A DNA stretch of 64,000 bases from the NCBI GenBank assembly GCA_025916135.1, contig CP104793.1, forward strand, positions 3,162,001 to 3,226,000. Reading direction: 5' to 3'. Source of the DNA: Rhodobacteraceae bacterium D3-12 (lineage in GTDB: Bacteria; Pseudomonadota; Alphaproteobacteria; Rhodobacterales; Rhodobacteraceae). Made by a program: the position numbers and the translations under genes. The notes beneath the pieces are model-generated. The model had not been told where the DNA came from. It saw only the letters and a program-made list of their open reading frames with translations, and made no database searches. Below, piece after piece: positions 55,539 through 64,000 of this stretch. Positions within the stretch are counted from its first letter, which is position 1; each line of letters opens with the position of its first letter.

Positions 55539-56518
55539 GCTGCGGCCTTTCCAAACATTGGGCTTTCCGGATCGTGCAAGTGGCATTCAACCCGACCTTC
55601 GGGCAGGGCCAGAGGGCGCGGCGCGGTGGTTTTGCACAGCTCGGTCGCATTCGGGCACCGGGGGTGGAAGACACAGCCCGACGGCGGATCAATCGGGTTG
55701 GGATAGGCCGTCCCGAGCGAGGTTTCAGGCACGCCAAGGCCCGGTTCCGGTGTCAGGACCGAGGCAAGAAGCGCCTTGGTATAAGGGTGCTTTGGCGCGT
55801 CGAACAGATCGGCCACCGGGGCCTCTTCTACGATCCGGCCCAGATACATCACTGCCACCCGCGTCGCGAGGTGTTCAACCACGGCGAGGTCATGCGAGAT
55901 GAACAGATACGTGAGCCCGAATTCCTCGCGCAGCTCTCCCAGCAGGTTGAGGATCTGGCTCTGCACCGAGACATCCAGCGCCGAGGTCGGCTCGTCACAG
56001 ATCACGATCTCGGGGCGCATCACAAGGGCGCGCGCGATGGCGACACGCTGGCGCTGACCGCCGGACATCTGGCTTGGATAGGTGTTCATCACCCGCGCCG
56101 GAAGGCCGACCACGTCGAGCGCATCGCGCACGGCTTTTTCCTGACTGCTGCGATCGCCGACGCCATGCACCCGCAGCGGTAGCGAGATGATATCGGCAAT
56201 AGACTTGCGTGGGTTGAGCGAGGAATAGGGATCCTGAAAGATCGGTTGCAAGCGGCTGGCCAGTTGCCGCCGGTCAAGCCCCTGCATCGGCTCGCCATCA
56301 ACCAGCACCTGACCCGAGGTCGGCTTTTCCAGCCCCAGCAGCAGCTTGGCCAATGTCGATTTGCCACAGCCGGATTCCCCGACGAGGCCCAGCACCTCGC
56401 CCTTGCCCAGCGAGAGCGACACCTCGTTCACGGCGGTGAGCGGTTTGCGCGGGCCGAACAGCCCCTGTTTCACGGTATAGGTCTTTTTGACTTGGTCGAG
56501 TGTCAGGACAGCGCTCAT
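55535..56518 (-). CDS. dppF: dipeptide/oligopeptide ABC transporter ATPase (DppF-like)
   Basis: A 327-residue ATPase: Walker A GESGCGKST, signature MSGGQRQRVAIARAL, Walker B VICDEPTSALD, and the C-terminal oligopeptide-transport extension with CVFHPRCPNATELC (an iron-sulfur-like Cys pattern usual in this family). ATG 56518 starts [14 protein letters not shown] and overlaps the preceding dppD stop. Confidence 0.92.
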   Translation of the reverse strand: MSAVLTLDQVKKTYTVKQGLFGPRKPLTAVNEVSLSLGKGEVLGLVGESGCGKSTLAKLLLGLEKPTSGQVLVDGEPMQGLDRRQLASRLQPIFQDPYSSLNPRKSIADIISLPLRVHGVGDRSSQEKAVRDALDVVGLPARVMNTYPSQMSGGQRQRVAIARALVMRPEIVICDEPTSALDVSVQSQILNLLGELREEFGLTYLFISHDLAVVEHLATRVAVMYLGRIVEEAPVADLFDAPKHPYTKALLASVLTPEPGLGVPETSLGTAYPNPIDPPSGCVFHPRCPNATELCKTTAPRPLALPEGRVECHLHDPESPMFGKAAA

Positions 56519-57510
56519 GCGGCTTCTCCTTCGGCGGAAAGCGCGCCATCGGCGTGGACGCATTTGAAAACATGGGTGCTGTCGCCGCGCTCAGGGATCG
56601 CGGCGCGACACTCTGGTGTGACATGCGGACAGCGGGTGCGAAAGGCACAGCCTGTGACCTCGCCCACCAACGACGGCACGATGCCGGGGATCGTGCCCAG
56701 CGGCGCACCGCGTTCGGTCTTGCCCGGTTGCGGAATGCAACGCAGGAGGCCACGGGTATAGGGGTGCGACGGGCGCGCGAAAATCTGCTCGGCCGCGCCG
56801 GTTTCGACCAGCTCACCGGCATACATCACCGCGACCTTGTCGGCGACGCGGGCTACCACGCCCAGATCATGGGTGATCAGGATCATCGCCATGTTCATCT
56901 CACGCGTGAGGTCGACAAGCAGGCGCAGGATCTGGGCCTGAATGGTCACGTCCAACGCCGTTGTCGGTTCGTCCGCGATCAAAAGGTCAGGCTCGCACAT
57001 CAGCGCCAATGCAATCATCACCCGTTGGCGCAACCCACCAGAAAGCTGATGGGGATATTGCGACAGGCGGCTTGCAGCGGCGGTGATGCCGACCTTTTCG
57101 AGCAATTCAATCGCCCGCTCACGCGCCTTTGCCTTGCCGACCTTGCGGTGCAGCAACAGCGTCTCGGTCAATTGGTCACCAATCGTATAGGCGGGATTGA
57201 GCGAGGTCATCGGCTCTTGGAAAATCATCGCCATCCGGTTGCCGCGCAGATCACGCAGCACCCGGCGGTTCGATTTTTGCAGGTCGATCCCGTCGAACGT
57301 CATCTCGTCGGCCGAGCGTTTGATCGACTTGCCCAACAGCCCCATGACCGCCAGCGAGGTCAGGGATTTGCCCGATCCGCTTTCACCGACAATCGACAGG
57401 GTCTCACCGCGTTGCAGTTCAAAGTCGATCCCGCGCACGGCACGCAGAATGCCGCCCCCGGTGGGAATGTCGAGACAGAGGTTTTTTACGCTAAGCAATG
57501 GAGTGGACAT
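56515..57510 (-). CDS. dppD: dipeptide/oligopeptide ABC transporter ATPase (DppD-like)
   Basis: A 331-residue ATPase: Walker [11 protein letters not shown], signature [15 protein letters not shown], Walker [13 protein letters not shown] and the C-terminal [14 protein letters not shown] segment. It forms the ATPase pair with the DppF-like protein. The start overlaps the dppC stop by one base. Confidence 0.92.
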   Translation of the reverse strand: MSTPLLSVKNLCLDIPTGGGILRAVRGIDFELQRGETLSIVGESGSGKSLTSLAVMGLLGKSIKRSADEMTFDGIDLQKSNRRVLRDLRGNRMAMIFQEPMTSLNPAYTIGDQLTETLLLHRKVGKAKARERAIELLEKVGITAAASRLSQYPHQLSGGLRQRVMIALALMCEPDLLIADEPTTALDVTIQAQILRLLVDLTREMNMAMILITHDLGVVARVADKVAVMYAGELVETGAAEQIFARPSHPYTRGLLRCIPQPGKTERGAPLGTIPGIVPSLVGEVTGCAFRTRCPHVTPECRAAIPERGDSTHVFKCVHADGALSAEGEAA

Positions 57511-58421
57511 CAGCTTCTCCCTTCCGGCGAGGTCACATCGCGCAGACCGTCACCCATCAGATTGATCGCCAGCACCAGCACGAACAGAACCGCACCGGGG
57601 ATCAGCACCAGCCAGGGTTCGAACAGCATCATGTTCTTGCCCTCGGACACCATCAACCCCCACGACGGGGTCGGCGGTTGGACGCCCAGCCCAAGGAAGC
57701 TCAGCGCCGCTTCGAGCAGGATGGCGTGGGCCATCTCCAGCGTGATCACCACAATCAGGTTGTTAAAAATGTTGGGCATGATCTCGGTCAACAGGATGCG
57801 CGGCGTCGAACAGCCGATCACCTGTGCCGCCGCCACATAATCGCGCCGCGCCACCTGTAGCGTCGAGGCGCGCATCACCACGGCAAAGCGGTCCCAGAGC
57901 AACAGCCCCAGCACACAGATCACCACGGTCAGCGACCCACCAAGGATCGCCACCACCGCCAGCGCCACCAGCACCACCGGCATCGCCAGCCGCACGTTGA
58001 TCAGGAAGGTCACGACCGCATCGACCCTGCCGCCGAAATAGCCGGCGGAGACGCCCATCGCGGTGCCGATCACACCAGAGATCAGCGCCGCAACCACGCC
58101 AATCAACAGCGACACCCGCGCGCCATATATCAGGCGCGACAGGTAATCACGGCCAAGGTGGTCGGTGCCAAGGGGATGTTCCCATGTGCCGCCCATAAAC
58201 ACGGGTTTGACCATGCGGTTCATCAGGCTCTGGGCATAGGGGTCATGCGGCGCCAGCAGCGGTGCCAGCAGCGCCACGACAACCAGCAACCCGACGATCA
58301 CCATGCCAAAGATCAGCCCCTTATGTCCGCGTGCCCGCGCCATGAGCATTTGCCGCGGCGTCGGGCCTTGGATTTCCTGTGAAAGCGGATCGACGCCGGG
58401 ATCTGTTGTTACGTTGCTCAT
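57510..58421 (-). CDS. dppC: dipeptide/oligopeptide ABC permease (DppC-like)
   Basis: A 303-residue permease with about six membrane segments. It shows the HPLGTDHLGRDYLSRLIYGARVSL motif of DppC/OppC proteins near residue 82 and the coupling-loop EAA motif EAALSFLGLGVQPP near 240. It lies one base after the dppB gene. Confidence 0.92.
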   Translation of the reverse strand: MSNVTTDPGVDPLSQEIQGPTPRQMLMARARGHKGLIFGMVIVGLLVVVALLAPLLAPHDPYAQSLMNRMVKPVFMGGTWEHPLGTDHLGRDYLSRLIYGARVSLLIGVVAALISGVIGTAMGVSAGYFGGRVDAVVTFLINVRLAMPVVLVALAVVAILGGSLTVVICVLGLLLWDRFAVVMRASTLQVARRDYVAAAQVIGCSTPRILLTEIMPNIFNNLIVVITLEMAHAILLEAALSFLGLGVQPPTPSWGLMVSEGKNMMLFEPWLVLIPGAVLFVLVLAINLMGDGLRDVTSPEGRS

Positions 58422-58422
58422 A

Positions 58423-59340
58423 TCATGCGCTCCGCATACGGGGGTCGAGCCATGCGTTCAGCACGTCCGCCAGAAAGGTGAAAACGATGTAGAACATCGA
58501 GAAGACAAGGATCAGCGCCTGCACCGTGGGCAGGTCATTGCGCGCAATGCTCTCCCAAGCGAGGAAGCCCGCACCGTGCAAGGCAAAGACGGATTCGACG
58601 ACGATCGACCCGCCCAGCATGAAACCCATCTGAACCGCCGCGAGGCTGACCACCGGGATGATCGCGTTGCGCAGGGCGTGTTTGAACAACACCCGCCCCT
58701 CGCTCGCGCCTTTGGCCCGCGCTGTGCGAATGAAATCCGAGTTCAGCACATCCAGCATCCCCGCCCGCGTCAGGCGCATGATCGCTGGCATGGCGTAATA
58801 GCCCAGCACGATAGTCGGCATGATATAGTGCCGCCATGTCGTTGCCCCCGATGGCGGCAGCCAGCCCAGCTGGATCGCGAAGACCACGATCAGGATCAGA
58901 CCGAACCAGAACGACGGCATCGCCTGTCCCGCCACCGACAGGAACAGAGCAACGCGGTCGATGATCGAGTTGGGACGGATCGCCGCGAGAACGCCTAGCG
59001 GCACCGCCACACCCAGCGCAAACAGGATACCGCAAAGCCCGAGCGTCATCGTCACCTGAAGCCGCTCGGCAATCAGCCCTTCAACCGGCAGCTTGAAATA
59101 GTAACTTTCGCCGAAATCCCCGCGCATCGCGGCAAACAGCCATTCGCCGTATTGCACCAGCATCGGCCGGTCAAAACCATAAATGCGGCGGATCGCATCG
59201 ATATCTTCGCCGCTTGCGGTTTCCCCGGCCAGCGCCGCTGCCGGGTCGCCAGAAAGGAAGAGCAACGAAAAGCTGATGAAGCTGACTGTGAAAGCCACCA
59301 GCAGGGCAAGGCCCAGTCGTTTCAGGATGAAGGGAAGCAT
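58423..59340 (-). CDS. dppB: dipeptide/oligopeptide ABC permease (DppB-like)
   Basis: A 305-residue permease with about six membrane segments, FILKRLGLALLVAF at the start, an early LSGDPAAALAGE loop and the EAA-type region RTARAKGASEGRVLFKHALRNA near 220. ATG 59340 is favoured over the in-frame start at 59376, which adds a non-family extension. Confidence 0.92.
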   Translation of the reverse strand: MLPFILKRLGLALLVAFTVSFISFSLLFLSGDPAAALAGETASGEDIDAIRRIYGFDRPMLVQYGEWLFAAMRGDFGESYYFKLPVEGLIAERLQVTMTLGLCGILFALGVAVPLGVLAAIRPNSIIDRVALFLSVAGQAMPSFWFGLILIVVFAIQLGWLPPSGATTWRHYIMPTIVLGYYAMPAIMRLTRAGMLDVLNSDFIRTARAKGASEGRVLFKHALRNAIIPVVSLAAVQMGFMLGGSIVVESVFALHGAGFLAWESIARNDLPTVQALILVFSMFYIVFTFLADVLNAWLDPRMRSA

Positions 59341-59435
59341 AAGGGTACCTCGGGCGTGTGGCGCGGGGCCGCACACGTTTGGGTGTCAGTCATATGAATA
59401 GGAAACGGGGGTCGGAAAACAGAGACGTGCGAAGC

Positions 59436-59462
59436 GGGGCAGGTGCGCATGGCCCCTGCCCC
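59436..59462. terminator. hairpin between the peptide-binding protein and permease genes
   Basis: GGGGCAGG pairs with CCTGCCCC around an 11-base loop, in the gap after the binding-protein gene. This position is typical for elements that lower permease relative to binding-protein expression. No strong T tract. Confidence 0.5.
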
Positions 59463-59470
59463 GGTCACTA

Positions 59471-60982
59471 TCAGTTCCAGCTCATGTCGATAAAGCGCAG
59501 CACCTCGTCCGGTGTGGGCGTGTATGCGACATCGTTGGTGAACACATAGTTGGTGTTATAGCTGAACATCGGCGCCCAGAAGGCTTGGTCCGCGATGCGG
59601 TTGATCGCCTTGCCGTAGTATTCGATCCGCTCATCCGGATTGGTCGAGCTGTCGGCAACCTTGAGCCACTCCAGAACCTGATCGTCACGGGTGCTGTCGA
59701 GCGAGCCATGCTTGAAGAACTGGCTGACCATCGCCGAGGCGTCGTTGATCGAATAGCTGCCCCAAGTCTGGAAGGTCATCGGCACTTTGCCTTGCATGTT
59801 CAGCTCGCGCAGGGCCGAATACTGCAGCATCTTGAAGTCGGTCTTGATGCCAACAGCGTTCAGATAGGAGGTGATCGCTTCGGCATAGGCGCGGTCGCGA
59901 TAGGCGTAGAACTCGGTCGTGAACCCGTCGGGATAGCCCGCCTCGGCCAGAAGTGCCTTAGCTTTTTCCGGGTCGTACTCATAGTTCTTCACGTCCTGAA
60001 CACAGCCGAACTGGCTGGGGAAACAGGGGGTCTGAACCACTTTCGACTTGCCCTTGAGCAGCGCATCAACCAGCTCCTGACGGTTGATGGCATAGTTCAC
60101 CGCCTGACGCACTTTCAGCTTGGTAAACGGATTATCCGCACCGGTCCGCCCGGCGCTGTCCATCTGGAGGTAGCCGACACGCATGGTGGATTCATTGGCC
60201 ACCTTGAACTGTCCCATCTGGGCCAGTTTTTCGGCCTGATCCGCAGGCACCTGCCAAATCAAATCAAGCGAACCCGAGAAGAGCTCGGCCATCTGGGTGT
60301 TCACATCCGGGATGGTGCGGATGTCGACGTTCTTGATCTTGGGGGCTCCCTTGGGGCTGTCGTGGTAGCCTTCGTTGGCTTCGAGCACGAAATGCTGACC
60401 CGGCACCACGTTGGTCACCTTGTAAGGACCGGTTCCAACGGGTTTGAGACCCATGCCGGACGGGCCGACCTCGGCGTAATATTCATTCGGGTACATCGAC
60501 ACCGGACCCGACAGGAATTCGATCGCCGCCGGGAACTTGTCCTTGAGCATGATACGCACGGTGTAGTCGTCGATCTTCTCGGCCGACTTCATCCAGTTCA
60601 CGTTGCGTTGGGTTTTGACGCCGTTTTCTTCCTTGGCGACGTAGTTGACCGTGAACACAACATCATCGGCGTTAAACGGCTCGCCATTGTGGAAGGTCAC
60701 GCCTTCGCGCAGCTTGAATTCCAGCGTGGTGTCGTCGATCCATGTCCACGAGGTGGCAAGGTTGCCCTTGTATTCATTGGTCGCCGGATCGCGATAGATC
60801 AGCCCGTCCCAGATCGCGCGCTGAAGCACGACGCCTTCGCGCGACGAGTTAAAGTAGCTGTCGACGTTCTCAAGCTCTTTGGTGAACGCAACGCGCAGCG
60901 TATCGTTCGCCTTTTCGGCAACGGCGGGTGCCGCTGCTACAAAAAGCGCCAAAAGCGAGGAAGAGATCAGTTTTCTGGTCAT
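59471..60982 (-). CDS. dppA: peptide ABC transporter substrate-binding protein
   Basis: A 503-residue periplasmic family 5 binding protein. ATG 60982 gives signal peptide MTRKLISSSLLALFVAAAPAVAEK. The mature part has DDTTLEFKLREGVTFHNGEPF and VKTQRNVNWMKSAEKIDDYTV-like landmarks and the TGPYKVTNV segment. It delivers peptides to DppBCDF. The association with gamma-glutamyltransferase suggests gamma-glutamyl peptides such as glutathione as ligand; this is inference from context. Confidence 0.92.
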   Translation of the reverse strand: MTRKLISSSLLALFVAAAPAVAEKANDTLRVAFTKELENVDSYFNSSREGVVLQRAIWDGLIYRDPATNEYKGNLATSWTWIDDTTLEFKLREGVTFHNGEPFNADDVVFTVNYVAKEENGVKTQRNVNWMKSAEKIDDYTVRIMLKDKFPAAIEFLSGPVSMYPNEYYAEVGPSGMGLKPVGTGPYKVTNVVPGQHFVLEANEGYHDSPKGAPKIKNVDIRTIPDVNTQMAELFSGSLDLIWQVPADQAEKLAQMGQFKVANESTMRVGYLQMDSAGRTGADNPFTKLKVRQAVNYAINRQELVDALLKGKSKVVQTPCFPSQFGCVQDVKNYEYDPEKAKALLAEAGYPDGFTTEFYAYRDRAYAEAITSYLNAVGIKTDFKMLQYSALRELNMQGKVPMTFQTWGSYSINDASAMVSQFFKHGSLDSTRDDQVLEWLKVADSSTNPDERIEYYGKAINRIADQAFWAPMFSYNTNYVFTNDVAYTPTPDEVLRFIDMSWN

Positions 60983-61019
60983 GTCATATCCCTGATGTAA
61001 GTTTTTGCTTGGCATCACG

Positions 61020-61055
61020 GTATCATTATTTGATACTCAATGATATTATTTAATC
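61020..61055. promoter_or_regulatory. IclR-type operator region
   Basis: A perfect inverted repeat GTATCA-TTATT-TGATAC at 61020-61036, followed by TGAT-(8)-ATCA at 61040-61055, in the divergent gap between the binding-protein and IclR genes. It is well placed to control both promoters. Confidence 0.6.
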
Positions 61056-61137
61056 ATCGTAAGCGAAAAACCGGTCTACTCGTCAAGCCCTTTGTGAGGT
61101 GACAACAGGTAATCTCCGAGCAAAAGAGTGGAAAAAG

Positions 61138-61896
61138 ATGGAAATGAAGCAGAATCCATTGTTCGCAGGCACCCTCGCCAAGGGATTGAAGCTGTTGCGC
61201 GCTTTTGACGAATCAAATGCGTCGTTGTCGCTGTCGGATCTGGTGGCGCGCACCGGGCTTGAGAAAAGCGCCGTGCAACGGTTTGCCCATACGCTGCACG
61301 CCGAAGGCATGCTGGAGCGCGACCCCGCCACCCGCCGCTATCAGCCCAGCCACGCGTGGCTGCAATTGGCCTATGCCTACTACTGGGCCGACCCGCTTGC
61401 GGCGCGTGCCTTGCCCAAAATGATCGAGCTGAGACAGGCAATTGGTGAGACAGTCAATCTGGCTGAAATTTCGGGCGATCACATCATCTATGCCCTGCGC
61501 CTGCCAAATCAGCGGGCGCAATTTGCCTCCAGCATTATCGGCCGCCGCCTGCCCGCTCTGGTGACAGCCTCGGGGCGCGTGATCCTGTCGACATGGACCA
61601 AAGAAGAGCGCGCGACTGCTGTTGCAAACTGGCCCATTCACAGCGCGACCCCCAAAACGGAAATCGACCGTGACGCGATCGCCCAGTCGATCGAGACCGC
61701 AGCCCAAGACGGCTATGCCCTGACGCAGAACCAGATGATTTTGAACGAAATCAGCGTGGCTGTGCCGGTTCTAGGCCCCGACGGCAGAGCAAGCGCCGCT
61801 ATACAAGTCGCCGTTGCGGCCCACAGCTTTGATGGTGACAAAGTCAGAAAAGAGATTTTGCCCGCGCTTATGGATACGGCGAACGCGCTGCATTGA
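61138..61896 (+). CDS. IclR-family transcriptional regulator
   Basis: A 252-residue regulator: N-terminal winged HTH (LAKGLKLLRAFDESNASLSLSDLVARTGLEKSAVQRFAHTL) and C-terminal IclR effector domain with IGRRLPALVTASGRVIL and GYALTQNQMILNEISVAVPV. It is divergent from the dpp/ggt operon and is its likely regulator. Start could also be ATG 61144 or GTG 61099. Confidence 0.9.
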   Translation: MEMKQNPLFAGTLAKGLKLLRAFDESNASLSLSDLVARTGLEKSAVQRFAHTLHAEGMLERDPATRRYQPSHAWLQLAYAYYWADPLAARALPKMIELRQAIGETVNLAEISGDHIIYALRLPNQRAQFASSIIGRRLPALVTASGRVILSTWTKEERATAVANWPIHSATPKTEIDRDAIAQSIETAAQDGYALTQNQMILNEISVAVPVLGPDGRASAAIQVAVAAHSFDGDKVRKEILPALMDTANALH

Positions 61897-62031
61897 TGGC
61901 GCAGGAGCGCTTGTCGCGCAAAGCTGCGATGCTCTGACCCGGTACAGCCGACACAATGCCTAGCACCGCTTCGTTCAGACCGCTTGGAAGCGTTAGGACT
62001 GTCATAAAAGCGTCACTTGGCACCGCCCACT

Positions 62032-62050
62032 AATTCACTTATTCATGAAT
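62032..62050. promoter_or_regulatory. possible ArsR operator before the ars operon
   Basis: ATTCACTTATTCATGAAT, with the palindrome ATTCATGAAT adjoining the arsRC start. ArsR/SmtB family operators are A+T rich imperfect repeats of this kind. Confidence 0.45.
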
Positions 62051-62051
62051 T

Positions 62052-62900
62052 ATGGATATAATGATTCCCAACCGCCTTTCGACCCTCGGCCATCCCCAGC
62101 GACTGGCTGTGTTCAAGCTGCTGATGCGGCGCTACCCTGATCGCGTGCCCGCGACCGAGCTGGCCCATGCGCTCGGGCTGAAACCGAATACGCTTTCCAC
62201 CTATGTCAGCGCGCTTTTGCAGGCCGGATTGGTGCAACAGCAACGTGTTGGCACCTCTTTGCGCTATTCCATCGACATGTCCGCCGCCCGCGAGACCATT
62301 GATTATCTCCAGCACGACTGCTGCCGGGGCCGCCCAGAAATTTGCGCGTCAGCACCCTTTCCCACCCCGTCCGGAGACAGCGCCTTGACTGACCGTAAAT
62401 ATAACGTCCTGTTCATCTGCACCGGCAATTCGGCCCGTTCAATCTTTGCCGAATCCATCCTGCGTGACATCGCTGGCGATCGTTTTGTGGCCTATTCGGC
62501 GGGCATCACGCCGCGCTCCGAACTGAACCCCTTCGCGCTCGACGTGTTGCAGCAGAAGGGCCATAATGTTTCGGTCCTGCGTTCGAAAAACCTATCGGAA
62601 TTTCAGGGCGCGGACGCGCCCGAATTCGATTTCGTCTTTACCGTTTGCGATCAGGCCGCAAACGAGGAATGCCCGGCATGGCGCGGCCAGACGATCAGCG
62701 CCCATTGGGGCCTGCCTGATCCGGTTTCTGTCGAGGGGACCGACGCGGAAAAAAGTCTCGCCTTTCATCAAACCTATGGTGCGCTGCGCAACCGGATGAT
62801 CGGGTTCACCGCCTTACCGATTGCCTCGCTTGACCGTTTGTCCTTGCAAAAAGCGGTCGATGACATCGGCCAGATCAATGAAAAAGAAGGAGCCGCCTGA
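62052..62900 (+). CDS. ArsR-ArsC fusion: arsenic regulator joined to arsenate reductase
   Basis: A 282-residue two-domain protein. Residues 1-95 are an ArsR-type winged helix ([36 protein letters not shown]). Residues 115-275 are a low-molecular-weight phosphatase-type arsenate reductase with the P-loop CTGNSARS at 123-130 and [17 protein letters not shown]. Cys90, Cys91 and Cys98 lie at the junction and could bind arsenite. Such a fusion would let the sensor and the arsenate-reducing enzyme work in one chain. It overlaps the next gene by one base. Confidence 0.9.
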   Translation: MDIMIPNRLSTLGHPQRLAVFKLLMRRYPDRVPATELAHALGLKPNTLSTYVSALLQAGLVQQQRVGTSLRYSIDMSAARETIDYLQHDCCRGRPEICASAPFPTPSGDSALTDRKYNVLFICTGNSARSIFAESILRDIAGDRFVAYSAGITPRSELNPFALDVLQQKGHNVSVLRSKNLSEFQGADAPEFDFVFTVCDQAANEECPAWRGQTISAHWGLPDPVSVEGTDAEKSLAFHQTYGALRNRMIGFTALPIASLDRLSLQKAVDDIGQINEKEGAA

Positions 62901-63898
62901 TGACCGTTTACGCCCTTAACGGCCTTGGCCGGATCGGAAAGCTCGCGCTGCGCCCGCTGCTCGAACGCGGGGCCGAGATTGCCTGGATCAATGATGCGGT
63001 GGGTGATCCTGCCATGCACGCACATCTGTTTGAATTTGATACGGTTCATGGCCGTTGGGACGCCGCGTTTGAGCATGACGCCGATAGCGTCACCATCAAT
63101 GGCGCGCGCCTGCCTTTTATCGGCACGCGCGACATCGCTGATCTGCCGCTTGAGGGGGTCGATGTGGTGATCGACTGCACCGGCGTCTTCAAGACCGAAG
63201 CCAAGCTCGCCCCGTTTTTTGAGGCCGGCGTGAAAAAGGTGGTGGTCTCTGCCCCGGTCAAGGACGGCGATGCGGCCAACATCGTCTTTGGCGTCAACCA
63301 CGACATTTACGAGCCCGACCGCCACAAGATCATCACCGCCGCGAGCTGCACAACCAACTGCCTCGCCCCGGTGGTCAAGGTCGTCCATGAAAATCTCAAG
63401 ATCAAACATGGCTCGATGACGACGATCCACAACGTGACCAACACGCAGACGATCGTTGATCGCCCGGCCAAGGACCTGCGCCGTGCCCGCTCTGCGCTGA
63501 ACGCGCTGATCCCGACCACGACGGGCAGCGCCACAGCGATCACCCTGATCTATCCGGACCTCAAGGGCCGGTTGAACGGCCATGCCGTGCGCGTGCCGCT
63601 GTTGAATGCCTCGCTGACCGACTGTGTGTTCGAAGTCGAGCGCGACACCACCGCCGAAGAGGTCAACGCCTTGTTCAAAGCCGCCGCTGCCGGGCCATTG
63701 GCCGGAATACTGGGCTATGAAGAACGCCCGCTGGTTTCGACCGACTATACCAACGACGAACGCTCCAGCATTGTGGACGCGCTGTCGACCATGGTCGTCA
63801 ATGGCACACAGGTGAAAATCTATGCGTGGTATGACAACGAGATGGGCTATGCGCACCGCTTGGTTGACGTGGCGATGATGGTGGGAGCCTCGGTGTGA
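62900..63898 (+). CDS. ArsJ-associated glyceraldehyde-3-phosphate dehydrogenase
   Basis: A 332-residue NAD-dependent dehydrogenase: [12 protein letters not shown] at 7-18, catalytic Cys in [12 protein letters not shown] near 149 and the C-terminal [14 protein letters not shown]. GAPDHs in ars operons form 1-arseno-3-phosphoglycerate from arsenate and glyceraldehyde 3-phosphate, which ArsJ then exports. The position between arsRC and arsJ, with overlaps on both sides, supports this detoxification role over central glycolysis. Confidence 0.9.
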   Translation: MTVYALNGLGRIGKLALRPLLERGAEIAWINDAVGDPAMHAHLFEFDTVHGRWDAAFEHDADSVTINGARLPFIGTRDIADLPLEGVDVVIDCTGVFKTEAKLAPFFEAGVKKVVVSAPVKDGDAANIVFGVNHDIYEPDRHKIITAASCTTNCLAPVVKVVHENLKIKHGSMTTIHNVTNTQTIVDRPAKDLRRARSALNALIPTTTGSATAITLIYPDLKGRLNGHAVRVPLLNASLTDCVFEVERDTTAEEVNALFKAAAAGPLAGILGYEERPLVSTDYTNDERSSIVDALSTMVVNGTQVKIYAWYDNEMGYAHRLVDVAMMVGASV

Positions 63899-64000
63899 GC
63901 CAAGCCTCGTCCCGGCCAGAGGGGATGTCGGCCTATATCGCCGTTACGGCGGCCTATTGGGCGTTTATGCTCACCGATGGCGCTTTGCGCATGTTGGTGC
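63895..64000 (+). CDS. arsJ: ArsJ organoarsenical efflux permease (N-terminal part)
   Basis: The frame begins with GTG 63895 overlapping the GAPDH stop (GTGA), or at ATG 63925 preceded by AGAGGGG. It reads [23 protein letters not shown], the conserved first membrane segment of the ArsJ major-facilitator exporter. The gene continues beyond the window. Confidence 0.82.
   Translation, partial: MSQASSRPEGMSAYIAVTAAYWAFMLTDGALRMLV

Noticed and set aside
59585-61000. A 471-codon plus-strand frame opposite the peptide-binding protein
   Set aside because: Antisense shadow of a gene with an evident signal peptide and family landmarks.

Overview
The window looks like a chromosomal segment of a marine-type alphaproteobacterium of the Rhodobacteraceae (Roseobacter group). 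This rests on the high G+C backbone, the etfB-etfA/3-hydroxybutyryl-CoA dehydrogenase block, a probable methylsuccinyl-CoA dehydrogenase of the ethylmalonyl-CoA pathway, and the infA-maf-RNase E/G-yacG-tRNA-Phe run. No rRNA genes or CRISPR array are present.

Layout. 1-16.9 kb is core genome: electron-transfer flavoprotein, acyl-CoA metabolism, a copper ATPase with its CueR-type regulator, an acyl-CoA synthetase, a nitrilase-family enzyme, and the infA...yacG genes ending at tRNA-Phe. 16.9-27.7 kb is a mosaic island at tRNA-Phe. It holds a serine recombinase that lost its catalytic domain to an insertion sequence, two 1,510-bp IS3-family copies in opposite orientation, a solitary low-G+C SF2 helicase, a second copy of the tRNA 3' end, a P4-type tyrosine integrase, an AlpA-like regulator and two unknown proteins. 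27.7-35.4 kb holds a glutathione S-transferase, a decayed SDR, a frameshifted GMC oxidoreductase, a fatty acyl-CoA ligase, an aldehyde dehydrogenase, a TetR regulator and an IS remnant. Together these resemble an alkanol/aldehyde to acyl-CoA route. 35.6-41.1 kb is a giant RTX calcium-binding protein split by one missing base in a poly-G tract.

41.6-52.3 kb is a catabolic block. A branched-chain-type ABC importer (livKHMGF) and a DUF2848/GntR pair diverge from each other. A second operon encodes MarR, flavin reductase, HpaB-type monooxygenase, cupin and amidase. The two parts share a near-identical palindromic operator, so they probably form one regulon for an unidentified, possibly aromatic, amide-containing compound.

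52.6-61.9 kb is a peptide-uptake block: dppABCDF-like transporter, gamma-glutamyltransferase without a signal peptide, M20 peptidase and a divergent IclR regulator. It fits import of gamma-glutamyl peptides followed by cytoplasmic cleavage. 62.0-64.0 kb is an arsenic operon: an ArsR-ArsC fusion, an ArsJ-associated GAPDH and the start of arsJ.

A striking technical or biological feature is that six single-base indels disrupt five otherwise well-preserved genes (GMC oxidoreductase twice, RTX protein, livF, livK, gamma-glutamyltransferase), all between 29 and 55 kb and nearly all in G/C runs. They may be sequencing errors, real decay or, for the RTX gene, phase variation.
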